NCBI RefSeq assembly: GCF_002099425.1
Contig: NW_018343964.1
Location: 8,162,001-8,226,000 of the forward strand
From: Phascolarctos cinereus
Taxonomy: Eukaryota; Chordata; Mammalia; Diprotodontia; Phascolarctidae
Length of the DNA stretch: 64,000 nucleotides
Direction: 5' to 3'
Shown here one piece after another: positions 32,112 through 43,200 of this stretch. A program made the translations under genes and the position numbers. Each line of letters opens with the position of its first letter. Position 1 is the stretch's first letter. The notes beneath the pieces are model-generated. The model was given only the letters and a program-made list of their open reading frames with translations. It was not told the DNA's origin and did no database searches.

Positions 32112-32444
32112 CCTGCTGTTCTCTGAACATGGCACTCCATCTCTGATCTGCCTTTGCTTTCACTATCCCTCACTCCTGGAATGCTCAGACCACTTAGTTT
32201 TTGCAGCTTCCTGTAAGACTCAGCTTAAATTCCACATCTGCAGGAGGCCTTTCCTTGTCCCCTCAGTTGCTAACTCCCTCCCTTTATCAACTAAGTATTT
32301 AGTTGTTTCCTTGTTGTTTACTCATTTAGAATGTAAGCTCCTTGAGGGCAGGGATTGATTTTTCCTTTCTTTGGGATCCTCAGTGCCTAGTGCCTGGCAC
32401 CTAGTAGACACTTAATAAATGTTTGTTGATCAGTTGTCTGATTA

Positions 32445-33990
32445 AGTTGCAAAATGAATTCATGTGGAAAAATACATATTGAGGTTTCACTCTAGAATGT
32501 GATGGGATGGGGTTATAACATCTAAAACAAACCTCATTTCCTTCCATTTTTCTAAGAGAGAAACTCTGTGGGTGTATTTTAATCTGCTATCTTCAGCTTT
32601 TGCTGCCAAAAGATATTTTCTAACATATTGTTCTTTGGTCTAATGAGCCCTCTGAGGTAACAGAACTCTTTTTTCATCAGTATTTTTATGGAGACTTTCC
32701 ATATGTAGAAGTGTAGCCTTCTTTTATTGTATTCTCCTAATTTTTGAGTTTATCTTAAAGAGATGGACTGTCTTTAATATATGTTCCATCCCTACCTCCA
32801 TTCACATGATTTAGGTGGCTGCTGTTTCATCCTAAGTATCAAGATTGGAGATATGAAGTGAAAGAGTCACCTTGAAGGTAGCTTTCCCTTCATGGGAGTC
32901 AGTGTTGCATTTAGAATTTCAGAATCAGACATGAATGCTAGACTGAGGCCAGATGTGATAGCACTAGCCAGTCATCGCTGCTGTTGGGGAAGCTGAAGTT
33001 TTCTTCCTTGAGCAGATTTTTGAAATGTGTAAAACATTTCCACATCCTATATCCTTGTGAAGAGGAGCTAAGCTGCCTGGAGTTATGTGTATTTTGAAAA
33101 TTAGAGCAAACACAACTGTATTTTTTTTTCTGTTATCTCCTGAAGCCTTTTGCATAGTAGAGAACTACTCAGTAAAGTGAAAGAGTTGAGCTACAAATGG
33201 GTAGGGTGCTAGCTGCTCTCCTTCCAGAGGTGATAGATCAGACAGAAGTGAAATCCCTCCCAGCTTTAGCGTAGTTCTTTCCTGGCCAACATTGCAATGG
33301 CCTTATGTTGATAGCCATCTCTATCACTATTGAATCTAATAAGCAAAACCTCAGGCTCCATTTCCTGCCATGAAATTGTTATTGCCCAATTCTCTCTGTA
33401 ACTGTGGCTCCATCTTGGGCCTAAGGTTCTTCTGGATTTTCTTAAGAGAATTCGATATTTGTCCTTCTTTGCTGGAGATCCCAACATACTGACTGGTTCT
33501 TCTGGGAACTCTGAGCTTCATACACAGAATGGGTGATCAAGACAGAGAATAACAAATGAAAAAAAGAGATGGTTAGGTAACTAGGGACACACCTTACTTC
33601 TCACATGGATGAGCCTCTGGCTTTGTGCCTGGGAAGACATCACATTATTACGAAGTATTATTATGTTCTTTCAAGTCTCTGATTAATTAAAGCCCATTAA
33701 CTATTTCTGTTCTTTTAATGTTCTCTTCCTAGCCTGCTACAAGCAAAGGCAGAGATAGAATCATGCGATGTTTGGGGAAAATATTATTATGTAAACATGG
33801 TTTCTTGAAGCAATTATATAACTCTTCCCCTACCTCATAAACTACCTTCCACTACCAGACCCTCCTCTGTCCCTTCCTGACCTCATGATAGCATTTCTTC
33901 TCTGCTCACTGCTCTCCTCCCCCAATGTCAGGTACCAGATCTGGAGGACCCCTCATCCCAGGCATTGCTGAATCCATATCTTTCTTAGGT
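32445..33990. other. Long repeat-poor intron block
   Basis: About 1.5 kb with no family I can name. The minus-strand frames at 32964 and 33266 show no domain resemblance. Confidence 0.35.
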
Positions 33991-33991
33991 C

Positions 33992-34310
33992 GGATTTGAA
34001 CCTAAATCTTCCTGGGCACATTGGATACAGCACTGGGCTTCAAACCAGGAAGACTCTTCTTCCTGAGTTCAAATACAGCCTCAGACACTTATTAGCTGTG
34101 TGACCCTGGATAAGTCACTTTAACCTGTTTGCCTCAGTTTCCTCATCTGTAAAATGAGCTGGAGAAGGAAATGGCAAACCACTCCAGTATCTCTGCCAGG
34201 AAAACCCCAAAATGGGGTCACAAATAGTCAGACACAGCTGAAATGACTCAATAACAACTTTCTGCCTTCAGGCTGGGTGCTCTATCCACTGCACAGCCCA
34301 GCTGCCCATA
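33992..34310 (-). repeat. MAR1/MIR-type SINE split by a WALLSI insertion
   Basis: 'ggtcggatttgaacctaaatc' (33988-34012) and 'ggctgggtgctctatccactg' (34271 on) are two parts of one antisense SINE head. Confidence 0.75.
34015..34262 (+). mobile_element. WALLSI-type SINE nested in another SINE
   Basis: 'cattggatacagcactgggc' to 'gtcacaaatagtcagacaca' and AATAACAA tail, in the orientation opposite to its host SINE. Confidence 0.85.
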
Positions 34311-34324
34311 TAAATGCTAGCTAT

Positions 34325-34790
34325 TAAATATTAACAGTGATATAGTACTGTCAGGTTTAAAAAGCACTTTCAGTCACCCTTTGAAGTACAGGCATTTTGT
34401 TTTGGTCATTCAAAGATCCATGGCTTTATTTGTGTGTGTGCTCCCTCTACAATGCTCATGAATCACTATGATTAAAAAATGGATCACCCCGTAGCCAACC
34501 CTCTCTGAATTCAGCTAGGTTCTATCTCTAATAAAAGACATAAAATCTACTAATGGGCCTCTACTTGATAGTGTCGGCTGGAGCCTAAACCCCACTGGCC
34601 ATAGTCTTGGAAGAAGCCAGGGTTGCCTTCACAATAAAATGAGACCATGCTAGTACTGCAGCGGAGGAGGAGGTGAATGGTTCCAGTATTATTATTCCTA
34701 TTTTACAGGTAACAAAATTGAATCACAGAAAAGCCTAGTAAGTGTCAGAGCCAGAATCTGACCCGTCACTGTTTAACAGTATTCCTTTGC
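34325..34790 (-). repeat. MAR1-type SINE split by an unidentified ~280-bp insert
   Basis: The antisense MAR1 3' end (34325-34395) and core (34684 'tattattattcctattttaca' to 34770) enclose 34396-34680. Confidence 0.6.
34396..34680. repeat. Unidentified ~280-bp insertion
   Basis: Sequence unlike the SINE around it: 'tggtcattcaaagatccatgg' to 'ggagcctaaaccccactggc'. Probably an interspersed repeat; I cannot name the family. Confidence 0.4.
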
Positions 34791-34799
34791 CAAAGATAC

Positions 34800-35570
34800 T
34801 ATGAGTAAAGAAGTCTACAATTCCGAACCTTTACTAAATTATCTCTTCACCTTCTCTCCCTGTTTCTTTACTCTAAGTAAAAGATTGTGGCAAGGCTGAA
34901 AGAGGACAAAGCATTATCTCAGCCTTTTTTTTTTACTCCTATATGGATGTCTTTTAGAACCTAGTAAAGCCCATGTGAAAAGGGGGGCTGCTAGCAATTT
35001 TACCATCTCAGATAAGGGAAGCAAAAGTGTCTGTTACTAAGCAACATATACATTGTTGTGTACTCCCCATAATGACATTTATTTAAAAAAAACAACAGCC
35101 CAACAGATACTTGCATGTCACCATGCCTGTGATGACTGAATGATGAATGGGGAAACACGAAGTCATAGCTAGGGAAGCAGTTTGATCTGGCAAGGCTCAG
35201 TGATCTGATTCTAACCTTGAGAATGGCACAAGGTTACATGGAGACATAATGAGGCATAGTCCTAATCAAGGTGAAATTCATCTAACACAACTTGCCATTA
35301 AGGAAATTGGTGCAGCCTGCCATTTTAGACTTACTATAATGGAATCCATTCTCAGCTTCCAGTTATCAAAAAGAAAAACCCATCTAGGAGGGATCCATTT
35401 TCTTTAGTATCCCTTAAGGCGCATGCCAGAGGACTTGTACTTTATTTATTCTTTTTAATGCTCAGATATGGCAGTGGTCAGGCAATTGCCATTGGCGTTG
35501 GGAAGAGAACGGTCTGAAGGGAGTTAAACCTTTGCAACCTCCACAGACTCCTTTCTTCACCTGTGCTTCC
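34800..35570. other. Intron sequence, nothing recognised
   Basis: Repeat-poor apart from short A and T runs. Confidence 0.4.
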
Positions 35571-35576
35571 ATCTCT

Positions 35577-35835
35577 GGGGAAGCTAGGTGACTCAGTGGA
35601 TAGTGCCAGGCCTAGAGTCAGGAAGATTCAGCTTCCTGAGTTCAGATCTGGCCTCAGACGCTTACTAGCTGGGTGACCCTGGGCAAGTCACTTAACCCCC
35701 TTTGCCTCAGTTTTCTCATCAGTAAAATGAGCTGGAGAAAAAAATAGCAAATCACTCTAGTATCCATGCCAAGACAACCCCCAAATGGGGTCATGAAGAG
35801 TTGGACAAGACTGAAAAAGACTGAACAACAACCAA
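35577..35835 (+). mobile_element. WALLSI-type SINE
   Basis: 'gggaagctaggtgactcagt' to 'gtcatgaagagttggacaag' and a GAACAACAACC tail. Confidence 0.9.
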
Positions 35836-36124
35836 ACTTCCATCACGGCCAGTTTTGCTTTGAAGGAAGCCATAGTTAGCGTGGGACTTAAGCCTTAATG
35901 CTCTGGCTCCTTGTGTTACCCCCAGCTAATACCTTCATAGTTTTCTGTGGAAAGGAAATCTGCTATTCTTCTGCCTATGATAGCCTTTCCTTTCTGGAGC
36001 CCTGATATAAGGCCACGAGGGAAAATGTTTTCCCCCATCTCCTAGGTCTACTCTTGGCCTATGATCTCCTACCAGTTGACTAGACTGTCCAACCACACTC
36101 CTAGAGTTGTCCACAACAATAATC

Positions 36125-36365
36125 ACTTCAAAGTTTACAAAGAACTTTACATCTATTATTTGATTTTATCTGATGTATTATTTTATCTGATATTATCTCA
36201 CAGCAACCCTATGGAATAGATGCTATCGTAAGATGCTATTGTAATCCCGGTTTTATAGGTGAGAAAACTGAGCCTGAAAGAGGTCACATGACTTGCCCAA
36301 AGCTAATAAGTGTCTGAGGTAGGATTTGAATTTAAGGGTTCCTGAGTTTAAGTCCAACATTCTGT
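36125..36365 (-). repeat. MAR1-type SINE
   Basis: 'acttcaaagtttacaaagaac' then 'agcaaccctatggaatagat', 'ataggtgagaaaactgagcc', 'aataagtgtctgaggtagga'. A TTTTATCTGATRTTAT unit is repeated near 36165-36200. Confidence 0.8.
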
Positions 36366-36374
36366 GTCCTACGC

Positions 36375-36540
36375 CAGTGGTGTGAAACTCAAATAGAAAT
36401 AAGGATCCCTGCAGACTGCACAGTGACTTAGTTTTAAATGTAGGGTTATCCATGGTTTATCATATTTTTCTCTATTTTGCTAACTTTCCCAATTACACTT
36501 TAATCTGGTGTAGGCTGCACTTGGGAGCCATGACAGGCCT
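36375..36540 (+). mobile_element. hAT-like DNA transposon, 3'-truncated
   Basis: It begins CAGTGGTGTGAAACTC and keeps 'gacttagttttaaatgtag' and 'cacttTAATCTGGTGTAGGC', the same family as 13046-13237. Confidence 0.7.
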
Positions 36541-36950
36541 CTTTTTTGATGCTTCTGGACGACATCACCTAGCAGGCACAACTGAGATAACTACCATAGA
36601 TGTCCAATCTTAATAATTCTGAAGGATTTCAGCTTTAACTCGTCCTCTCAAACCGCTGGTTAAAGGGTACCCCCACTGCCAAAGGGATCTCCACAGGTTT
36701 TCTGTAATGCCTGTAGGAATTAAGCAGGAGTAGGAATCACTCACCATCCCTATTAACCAGTACACAGGATGCTATGCATTTGCCAAGAGTTAAACAGAGA
36801 GAAGTGTCTAATCCAATGGAAATAAAAGCACAGCCCAGATGACAGCCTGCCCCTCAGAGACATAACACTCTCCAGTATGTTAAAGTAAGAGAAGATGAAT
36901 GTTGATGCTCTACCTACGAGGAATATAAATTTCATAGATTTGGGTTAGGA
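36541..36950. other. Intron sequence, nothing recognised
   Basis: No identifiable repeat. Confidence 0.4.
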
Positions 36951-36959
36951 TGTATTCTC

Positions 36960-37470
36960 TAAGGATGCATGTACTGAGCTTCAGGTCAGAAGACCTGGGT
37001 TCTGCTCCAGCTCTGTCATGTACTATTGGTTTAGTCTAGGCATTTTTTTTTTTTTTGCAGATTACTCATTGGAAGGTCAGATGCTAAAGCTGAAGCTCAA
37101 ATATTTTGGGAAGACAGGACTTATTGGGAAAGACCCTGATTTGGGGAAAGATTGAAGGCAAAAGGAGAAGAGGCTGGCAGAGGATGAGACGAATAATGTC
37201 ATGGAAGCAATGGACATGAGTTTGGACAGATTGAGGGAGAAAGTGAAGGATAGAAGGGCCTGGTGGTCATGAAGAGTCAGACACAACTGAATGACTAAGC
37301 AGCGATAGGCATTTTTATTTAACAATCCTGAACTACTGTGGGCTAGGGATTGGAGATTCAGAGCTTGAAGGACCCTTCGATGTCATTGAGTCCAACCCTT
37401 TCATTTTACAAATGAAGAATCTCAGCCCTGGAGAGATTAAGTGAATTTCCTAGGTAGTAAGCGTCTTTGA
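36960..37470. repeat. MIR fragments flanking an RTE insertion
   Basis: A + MIR head at 36975-37040 ('caggtcagaagacctgggtt') and an antisense MIR at 37340-37470 ('aaatgaagaatctcagccct'). Confidence 0.6.
37037..37316 (+). mobile_element. RTE/BovB-type LINE 3' end with target-site duplication
   Basis: 'attactcattggaaggtcaga', 'ctgatttggggaaagattga', 'gaggatgagacgaataatgt' and 'agtcagacacaactgaatga' match the BovB/RTE 3' end. TAGGCATTTTT flanks it at 37037-37047 and 37306-37316. The last segment is the same sequence that forms the tail of WALLSI SINEs here, which points to RTE as the mobilising LINE. Confidence 0.8.
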
Positions 37471-37548
37471 GAGGCCCATATAAGTAGCATACTTACCCTT
37501 CAGACTCATGATGATGCTGTCATTAATTCATTAATTGAGGAGGAGGGA

Positions 37549-37630
<82 letters not shown>
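37549..37630. repeat. (GA)n microsatellite, about 80 bp
   Basis: Forty uninterrupted GA units within a minus-oriented L2-like segment. Confidence 0.95.
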
Positions 37631-37633
<3 letters not shown>

Positions 37634-37639
37634 CACAGA

Positions 37640-37835
37640 AGCATTAATAATTGGGAGAAACAGAAGAAGTTTTCCATGGGAGATGGAATATGAAGATAAA
37701 GATCATAAGAGACACAGTTAAAAAGGGAAGTGCGTTCCAGGCAAGAAGGAAAAGTTGTATAAAAGCATGGAGAGGGAAGACAGTATGCTAAGCTTGGGGA
37801 ACAGATATTAGACCAGTTTGGCTGGAACATAATGG
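37640..37835 (-). repeat. L2 LINE fragment
   Basis: 'gaagtgcgttccaggcaaga' and 'gaccagtttggctggaacat' are antisense L2. Confidence 0.75.
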
Positions 37836-37837
37836 TA

Positions 37838-38000
37838 TGGTGCAGCAGAAAGAACACTACCTCTTGGGTCAAAGGGCTTGGATTTACGTCCTACCCCAAG
37901 TCACTCTGCTTCCCTAGGCCTCAGTTTCTTGGTCTGTGACATGAAAGCATTGGACTAAACAGCCTCTGATGTCCCTTCCAACTCTGAATCTATGGTCCTA
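37838..38000 (+). repeat. MIR-type SINE
   Basis: 'gtatggtgcagcagaaagaac', 'ggcctcagtttcttggtctg', 'cccttccaactctgaatcta'. Confidence 0.85.
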
Positions 38001-38009
38001 ACAGCAGCA

Positions 38010-38250
38010 ACAATACCATTATAATGCTTTCAGAATTATAAATGGCTTCTCATAGAAAAACAACAATAAGTGACATGTAATATTTATGGGTGGTTTCTCT
38101 TTTGATCCGCATAAGAACCATGTGAGGAAGGCCATACAGGGTACTATGATCCCTACCTTACAAATGAGGAAATTGAGCTGCAGAAGGGTTAAATGCTTTT
38201 CTCACAGTCATGGAGCTAGTAAGTTCCAGAGACAGGTTGTGAGTTTTCTT
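38010..38250 (-). repeat. MAR1-type SINE
   Basis: 'aatgctttcagaattataaat', then 'acaaatgaggaaattgagct' and 'tcatggagctagtaagttcc'. Confidence 0.75.
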
Positions 38251-38543
38251 TCTACTACACCATGGGAGTCCATTCTGGGAGTGAGGCATGACATGGACAA
38301 ATGCACAGACGTGGGACAGACATGTTGGGTTTGGGGCACAAGGTCATAGCCCAGTTTGGCTCAGCTGCCAACACCAAATTATTCCAACCTGGAGAATGAT
38401 ACTAATGAGTATGCCATTAAAAAGGAAATGAAAGAAAAAAAGCCACACAGAGACCTGAAGCAAAGGACCCCCTCTCACCCCCCAGTGACAGCCAAAGTGA
38501 AGCATGACCCACTAATGCAGCCTTAATTCATTTTATTTCACAG

Positions 38544-38706
38544 AGACAGCAAGCTTACCATGTTGCTGCGAGAGTCCCTGGGGAACATGAACTGCCGTAC
38601 CACCATGATCGCTCACATCTCGGCAGCCTCCGGGAACTATGCAGAAACCCTATCTACCATCCAGATTGCATCCAGAGTCCTGAGAATGAAGAAAAAGAAA
38701 ACTAAG
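38544..38706 (+). CDS. KIF26B: KIF26B exon: end of the kinesin motor domain
   Basis: This internal exon encodes the last part of the kinesin-11 type motor domain of KIF26B, a microtubule-associated protein linked to cell adhesion, cell polarity and Wnt5a-Ror signalling. The sequence shows (R)[14 protein letters not shown], the kinesin microtubule-binding DSKLT..L...LGN motif. It then shows IAHIS and [12 protein letters not shown]-like helix sequence (here [14 protein letters not shown]), and a basic end LRMKKKKTK. Family knowledge says this maps to helix alpha4 through alpha6 and the neck. The acceptor is TTTTATTTCACAG before 38544 and the donor is AAG|GTAAGG after 38706. The first base completes an Arg codon, so the exon starts in phase 2 and ends in phase 0. 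The 163-nt length and frame join cleanly to the next exon. No initiator is expected here; the Met at 38560 is internal. Confidence 0.96.
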
Positions 38707-39338
38707 GTAAGGGGATGGAGGTGTGCAGGATGGGAAAGGAGCGGCCTTCCAGAGCCCTGCCACAGATGCCTAAGGAAAAATGGGGGGGAAAGTCAATATT
38801 CATAATTCCTGAGTGATAAGGAGGGATCTGTTATCTCTGGCTGCCAATGAAGGATTTAGAATGAACGTTAAGAATCGAAAGAAGGAAGAGCTTCCAGGTG
38901 ATATGGGGTGGTATTTTATTCCCTCTGCTGCAGGGCTGGAGCATTTCAGAATACAGAGTTAAACCCAGGCCTCTGACTAGAAGTATGTTCTTTGTGGCTA
39001 CTTTCTTCCTTTTGCATCCATTAGAGACACCTTACATTTGGTTCTTTCTGGATTGTAAATGTAGAGTTTGGGGAATGGAGGAGATGTGTATGAGTTTTTT
39101 CTTGCCATCCTGTGATCTTGGCAGGTTGAAGCAAGATTCCCAGAGATCTTCTGATCTCATGATTCTGAAGAAAATGATTCTCACGCCATCCTAATTCCCT
39201 TCTGTGTTCCTGGGCAGTATCTTCACCATGACAGATTTTCAGAAATCAACTCTGATGGTCCCCAACTTAATGAGGAAAGTCCCCCAAAACCACGGACCTT
39301 GTCTTGGCAATGTAGCACAGTGGAATGTGGGTGGTGTC

Positions 39339-39577
39339 ACAAGTTGTTGTTTTTCAGTTGTATCTGACTCTTTGTAACCCCATTTGGGGTTTTCTTGGCA
39401 GAGACATTGGGGTAGTTTGCCATTTCCTTCTCCATCTCATTTTATAGATGAGGAAACTGAGGCAAACAAGGTTAAGTGACTTGCCCAAGGTCTGAGGCCA
39501 GATTTGAACTCATGAAGATAAATCTTCCTGATTCCAAGCCTAGCTGTCTATCCACTGTGCCACCTAGCTGCCTTGTA
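39339..39577 (-). mobile_element. WALLSI-type SINE
   Basis: Antisense tail 'ttgttgtttttcagttgtat', body 'tttgccatttccttctccat', head 'ccactgtgccacctagctgcc'. Confidence 0.9.
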
Positions 39578-39579
39578 GT

Positions 39580-39735
39580 CACAGGACCTGAGTTCAAATC
39601 CTAGTCCTGCTTCTTGATACCTGTATAACCTTAGAAAAGTCTCTTAATTCCCAGGGCCTCAGTTTCCTCGTCTTTTAAGTGGAGGTGTTAGGTCCAATGG
39701 CCAGATCTAGTGCCATCTCTAGTCATAGTGAAGTC
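39580..39735 (+). repeat. MIR-type SINE
   Basis: 'cacaggacctgagttcaaatc' then 'gggcctcagtttcctcgtct' and 'aggtgttaggtccaatggcc'. Confidence 0.75.
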
Positions 39736-39800
39736 AGTTAAGCCACTTCAGATAGTGGAGTCAGGTCTGTTGTGAAAATCACTGTGTCATGTGGGTGGTG

Positions 39801-39879
39801 CCACCTTGGCATCACCAGCTTTTCCAAGACTTCTGAGCACAAGCCACCAAGTTCACCCTCCCAGAGATGTAAAGTATAT
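39801..39879 (+). pseudogene. KIF26B: Intronic copy of part of the KIF26B giant exon
   Basis: Bases 39808-39879 align without gaps to exon bases 41094-41165, offset 1286, with 61 of 72 identities by eye. The 24 codons would read as GI(T)S(F)SKTSE(H)[13 protein letters not shown], with the three bracketed residues differing from the exon (A, L, Y). Eight of the 11 differences fall at third codon positions. Weaker similarity seems to extend left to about 39745 with small gaps. In this frame a TGA follows two codons later, so it is not open beyond the copied block. AT|GTAAAG inside the copy resembles a weak splice donor. I take it as a partial local duplication of the exon; an ancient alternative exon is a less likely option. 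Confidence 0.8.
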
Positions 39880-39904
39880 TCATGAGTCTGGGTTCATGTT
39901 CGTA

Positions 39905-39990
39905 ATGCATATTCTAGCTGTGTGACCCTGGATAAGTCAGTTCACCCATGAGTGCCACAGGCAACTCTCTCTGATTATAAATTGCAGAAG
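39905..39990 (+). repeat. SINE fragment
   Basis: 'ctagctgtgtgaccctggat' then 'aagtcagttcaccc'; only the middle of a MIR/WALLSI remains. Confidence 0.6.
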
Positions 39991-40295
39991 AATAACTGAT
40001 TGGAATTTTTAGAAGAAATAGATTCCTCACCAAGTACCATCTATATTGATGACATCATAATTTCAGGCCCCTCATATATCCATCCTAGGGTTATTATTTG
40101 CATGGTTCCCTATCCCCTTTCTGGCTCTAATTGTATGGGGCCTTCATTGGTATCCTGGCCTCTCTGAGCCACTGACTTCATTAGGCTGTTTGGGGGCTTT
40201 GGCTGCCCTCACGACTGCCGTCATGTCTACTGCAGTCATCCAGAGGGTTCCCTTGGTAGCTCTTCCATGCTAACTCACTCTTCTCTCCCTCCTAG

Positions 40296-43200
40296 TACAC
40301 CTCAAGCTCTTCTGGAGGGGAAAGCTCTTGTGAGGAAGGCAGAATGCGCCGGCCAACCCAGCTGAGACCCTTCCATCCCCGCGGCGCTGTCGACCCAGAC
40401 TTCCCCATCCTTCACTTGTCCAGTGACCCAGACTACTCCTCCAGCAGTGAGCAGTCCTGTGATACTGTGATCTACGTGGGCCCCAACGGCACGGCCCTCT
40501 CGGATAAGGAGCTCACGGACAACGAGGGACCTCCAGACTTCGTCCCGATAGTCCCTGCCTTGCAGAAGACCAAGAACAACAGCAGGCTGGAGGATGCTGG
40601 GGACAGCGCCTCCAGCCAGTCAGAGAGGGACTGCCTCAAGTGCAACACCTTTGCGGAGCTCCAGGAGAGGCTGGACTGCATAGATGGCAGCGAGGAGACC
40701 AACAAGTTTCCTTTTGAGGAGCTGCCCATCCAGTTTGGTGCTGACCATCTGAACAAGTGCCCCACCCTAGCCAGCCAAGTGGCCGAGCTGAGCCAGCTGT
40801 CAGAGTCTGATAAGGAAGAGAATGGTTCTGATGGTCAGCTGCTGGAGAAGGAAGGGCAGGAGAGTGCCAGTGCCCTGGTCACCAAGCTTCCGAGGAATCA
40901 CTCCCCGGTCCCTTCTGCAGCCTTCATCAACACTCCCGCGCCTTCCTCACCCAGGAGCATCCCTGGCAGCTCCAGCAGCCAGACTAGCTCCTCCCAGCTC
41001 GCCCACAGCCCCAGCCTTCAGAGCAGCCGTGAAAGCCTCAACTCGTGCGGCTTTGTGGAGGGCAAACCCCGGCCGATGGGTTCGCCCCGCCTCGGCATTG
41101 CCAGCCTCTCCAAGACTTCTGAGTATAAGCCACCAAGTTCACCCTCTCAGAGGTGCAAAGTCTACACCCAGAAAGGGGTGCTCCCCTCTCCAGCTCCGCC
41201 CCCTCCACCACCACCCTTGGCCAAGGATTCTGGGATGGTGTCTAGTGAGTCCTTACTGCAGCCTGAGATCCGTACACCTCCAGTAGGAATGAGCCCTCAG
41301 GTCCTGAAGAAATCTGTGTCTTCTGGGAGTGGGGGATTTTCGGAGGCCATCACTGATGAGGAGCAATCAGCCACTTCTCCAGGGTCCAAGAAGGGAGTCC
41401 TGAGTACAACCATGGTCACTGTCCAGCAACCTCTGGAGTTGAATGGTGAGGATGAGCTGGTGTTCACTTTGGTAGAGGAGCTGACCATCAGTGGGGTCCT
41501 TGAAAATGGGCGTCCCACCAGCATCATCAGCTTCAACAGTGATTGTTCTGTGCAAGCCTTGGCTTCAGGCTCCCGTCCAGTCAGTATCATCAGCAGCATC
41601 AGTGAGGACCTTGAGTGTTATTCCAACACAGCTCCAGTCTCAGAGGTCAGCATCACCCAGTTCTTGCCCCTCCCCAAGTTAAACCTGGATGAGAAGGTCC
41701 GGGATACTGGCAGCAGACGGTCCTCCATCAGCTCTTGGCTGAGTGAGATGAGCACAGGGAGCGATGGTGAGCAGTCATGCCACAGTTTCATAGCCCAGAC
41801 ATGCTATGGGCACAGGGAAGCACTGGCAGATCCTCCGCTCCCAGACTTTGCAAACACCATCCAGAACAGTAGAATGATGTGTGGAGACAAGCCAAAGGCA
41901 GGCCCAGAAAATTTGCTCATCCTATCTGAAATGGGAGAAGAGGCTTTCAACAAAGGCTCACCCATCAAAGGCTGTAAAATATCAACTCTTGGCAAAGCCA
42001 TGGTGACGATTTCCAATGCAGCAAACTTGGGTGGCTGTGAAGGCTACATCCCCATGAAGACGAATATTACTGTTTATCCCTGTATCTCTGTGAGTCCCCT
42101 TAACATCCAAGAGACAGATGAGGCAATAACCACAGTCAGCTCACCTTCCAGAGCAGCCCAGTCTCAGGAGAGCAAAGAAACCAACACAAAGAAAGAGATC
42201 AAATTTGAGGACCCTTGGCTTAAGCAGGAAGAGGAGGTGAAAAAAGAGAATACTTATCCGAGTAACACAACTAGCTTTGAATCTGAGATGGGTTCCACAA
42301 AGCCTGAGCCTAGGCATGAACCAGAACAAGACAAGAAGCCCAACTCAGTAGACAGGTTCAGTAGCAGCAGCAGCAGCGGAGAGACATCTAACTCCCCTGT
42401 GTCTGACAGTTTCAAGAGGATTGTGGATGGCTGTGAGATGACCTTGTCCAGTTTGGCCACCCAAACCCCTGTGCATGCCAACAAGAGCCTGAAGGCTAGC
42501 AGTCTCCCACGGGCATTTCAGAAAGCCAGCAGGCTGGATGACCTGGACAATGTCTTCTACCACTGTGCTGCCGAGAGCAATGGTATCTGCTCATCTTCTG
42601 GATCTCAGTCCTCCAAGACCACCCTAGAGAGGAGGATGGCTTCTCCGAAGCACTGCGTTCTGGCTAGGCCCAAAGGGACACCCCCTCTTCCACCCATCCG
42701 AAAGTCGAGCCTGGATCAGAAGAATCGGGCTAGCCCCCAGCATAGTGCCCCTAGTAGCAGCACTAGCAGCCCCTTGAACCAGCCAGCTCCTTTCCTCCCT
42801 GGCTCCCCCGATGAGCCCAGCAGCAAGACGAAAGATACCAGTAGCAGCAAGTTGTTCAGCGCCAAGCTTGAGCAGCTGGCCAGTAGGACCAACTCCCTCG
42901 GTCGGTCCACAGTGAGTCACTATGAATGCCTGTCCCTGGAGCGGGCTGAGAGCCTGTCCTCTGTAAGCTCCAGAATGCACTCTGGCAAAGATAGCACCAT
43001 GCCAAGGACCGGGAGGACCCTGAATCGTTCAGCCATGTCCTCCCCCACCAATTCCTGCACCTCGCAGTCTGCTGGGGCGTCGCCCAAGGCTGGCCAGTCG
43101 AAGATCTCTGCCGTTAGCAAGCTCCTCCTGGCCAGTCCCAAAGCTCGGAGCCTCTCCACCTCCAGTACCAAAACTCTCAGCTTCTCCACCAAGTCTCTGC

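Larger units (their letters stand above)
31225..32440 (+). repeat. L2 LINE, long 3' segment with two nested SINEs
   Basis: The sense L2 sequence 'tgttcaaaatggaactcatta', 'gcctggattactgcaatcacc' and 'aaagctcttcttctgctgcc' is interrupted at 31748-32000 and 32038-32099. It then continues 'ctcactcctggaatgctcag' to 'gtagacacttaataaatgtt'. The open frames at 31252-31616 are decayed L2 sequence, not genes. Confidence 0.88.
1..38543 (+). other. KIF26B: KIF26B intron upstream of the motor-domain exon (partial)
   Basis: This whole stretch reads as intron. It ends in a pyrimidine-rich acceptor (TTTTATTTCACAG at 38531-38543) before the kinesin exon. I found no earlier KIF26B exon in it: none of the open frames carries kinesin motor sequence, and most coincide with SINE, L2, L3 or simple repeats. 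The intron's left end lies outside the window. Confidence 0.85.
38707..40295 (+). other. KIF26B: KIF26B intron between motor exon and giant exon
   Basis: A 1589-bp GT-AG intron that starts GTAAGG and ends CTTCTCTCCCTCCTAG. 38707-39335 holds nothing recognised. An antisense WALLSI, a MIR and a copy of exon sequence fill 39339-39960. 40020-40295 is unique. Confidence 0.93.
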
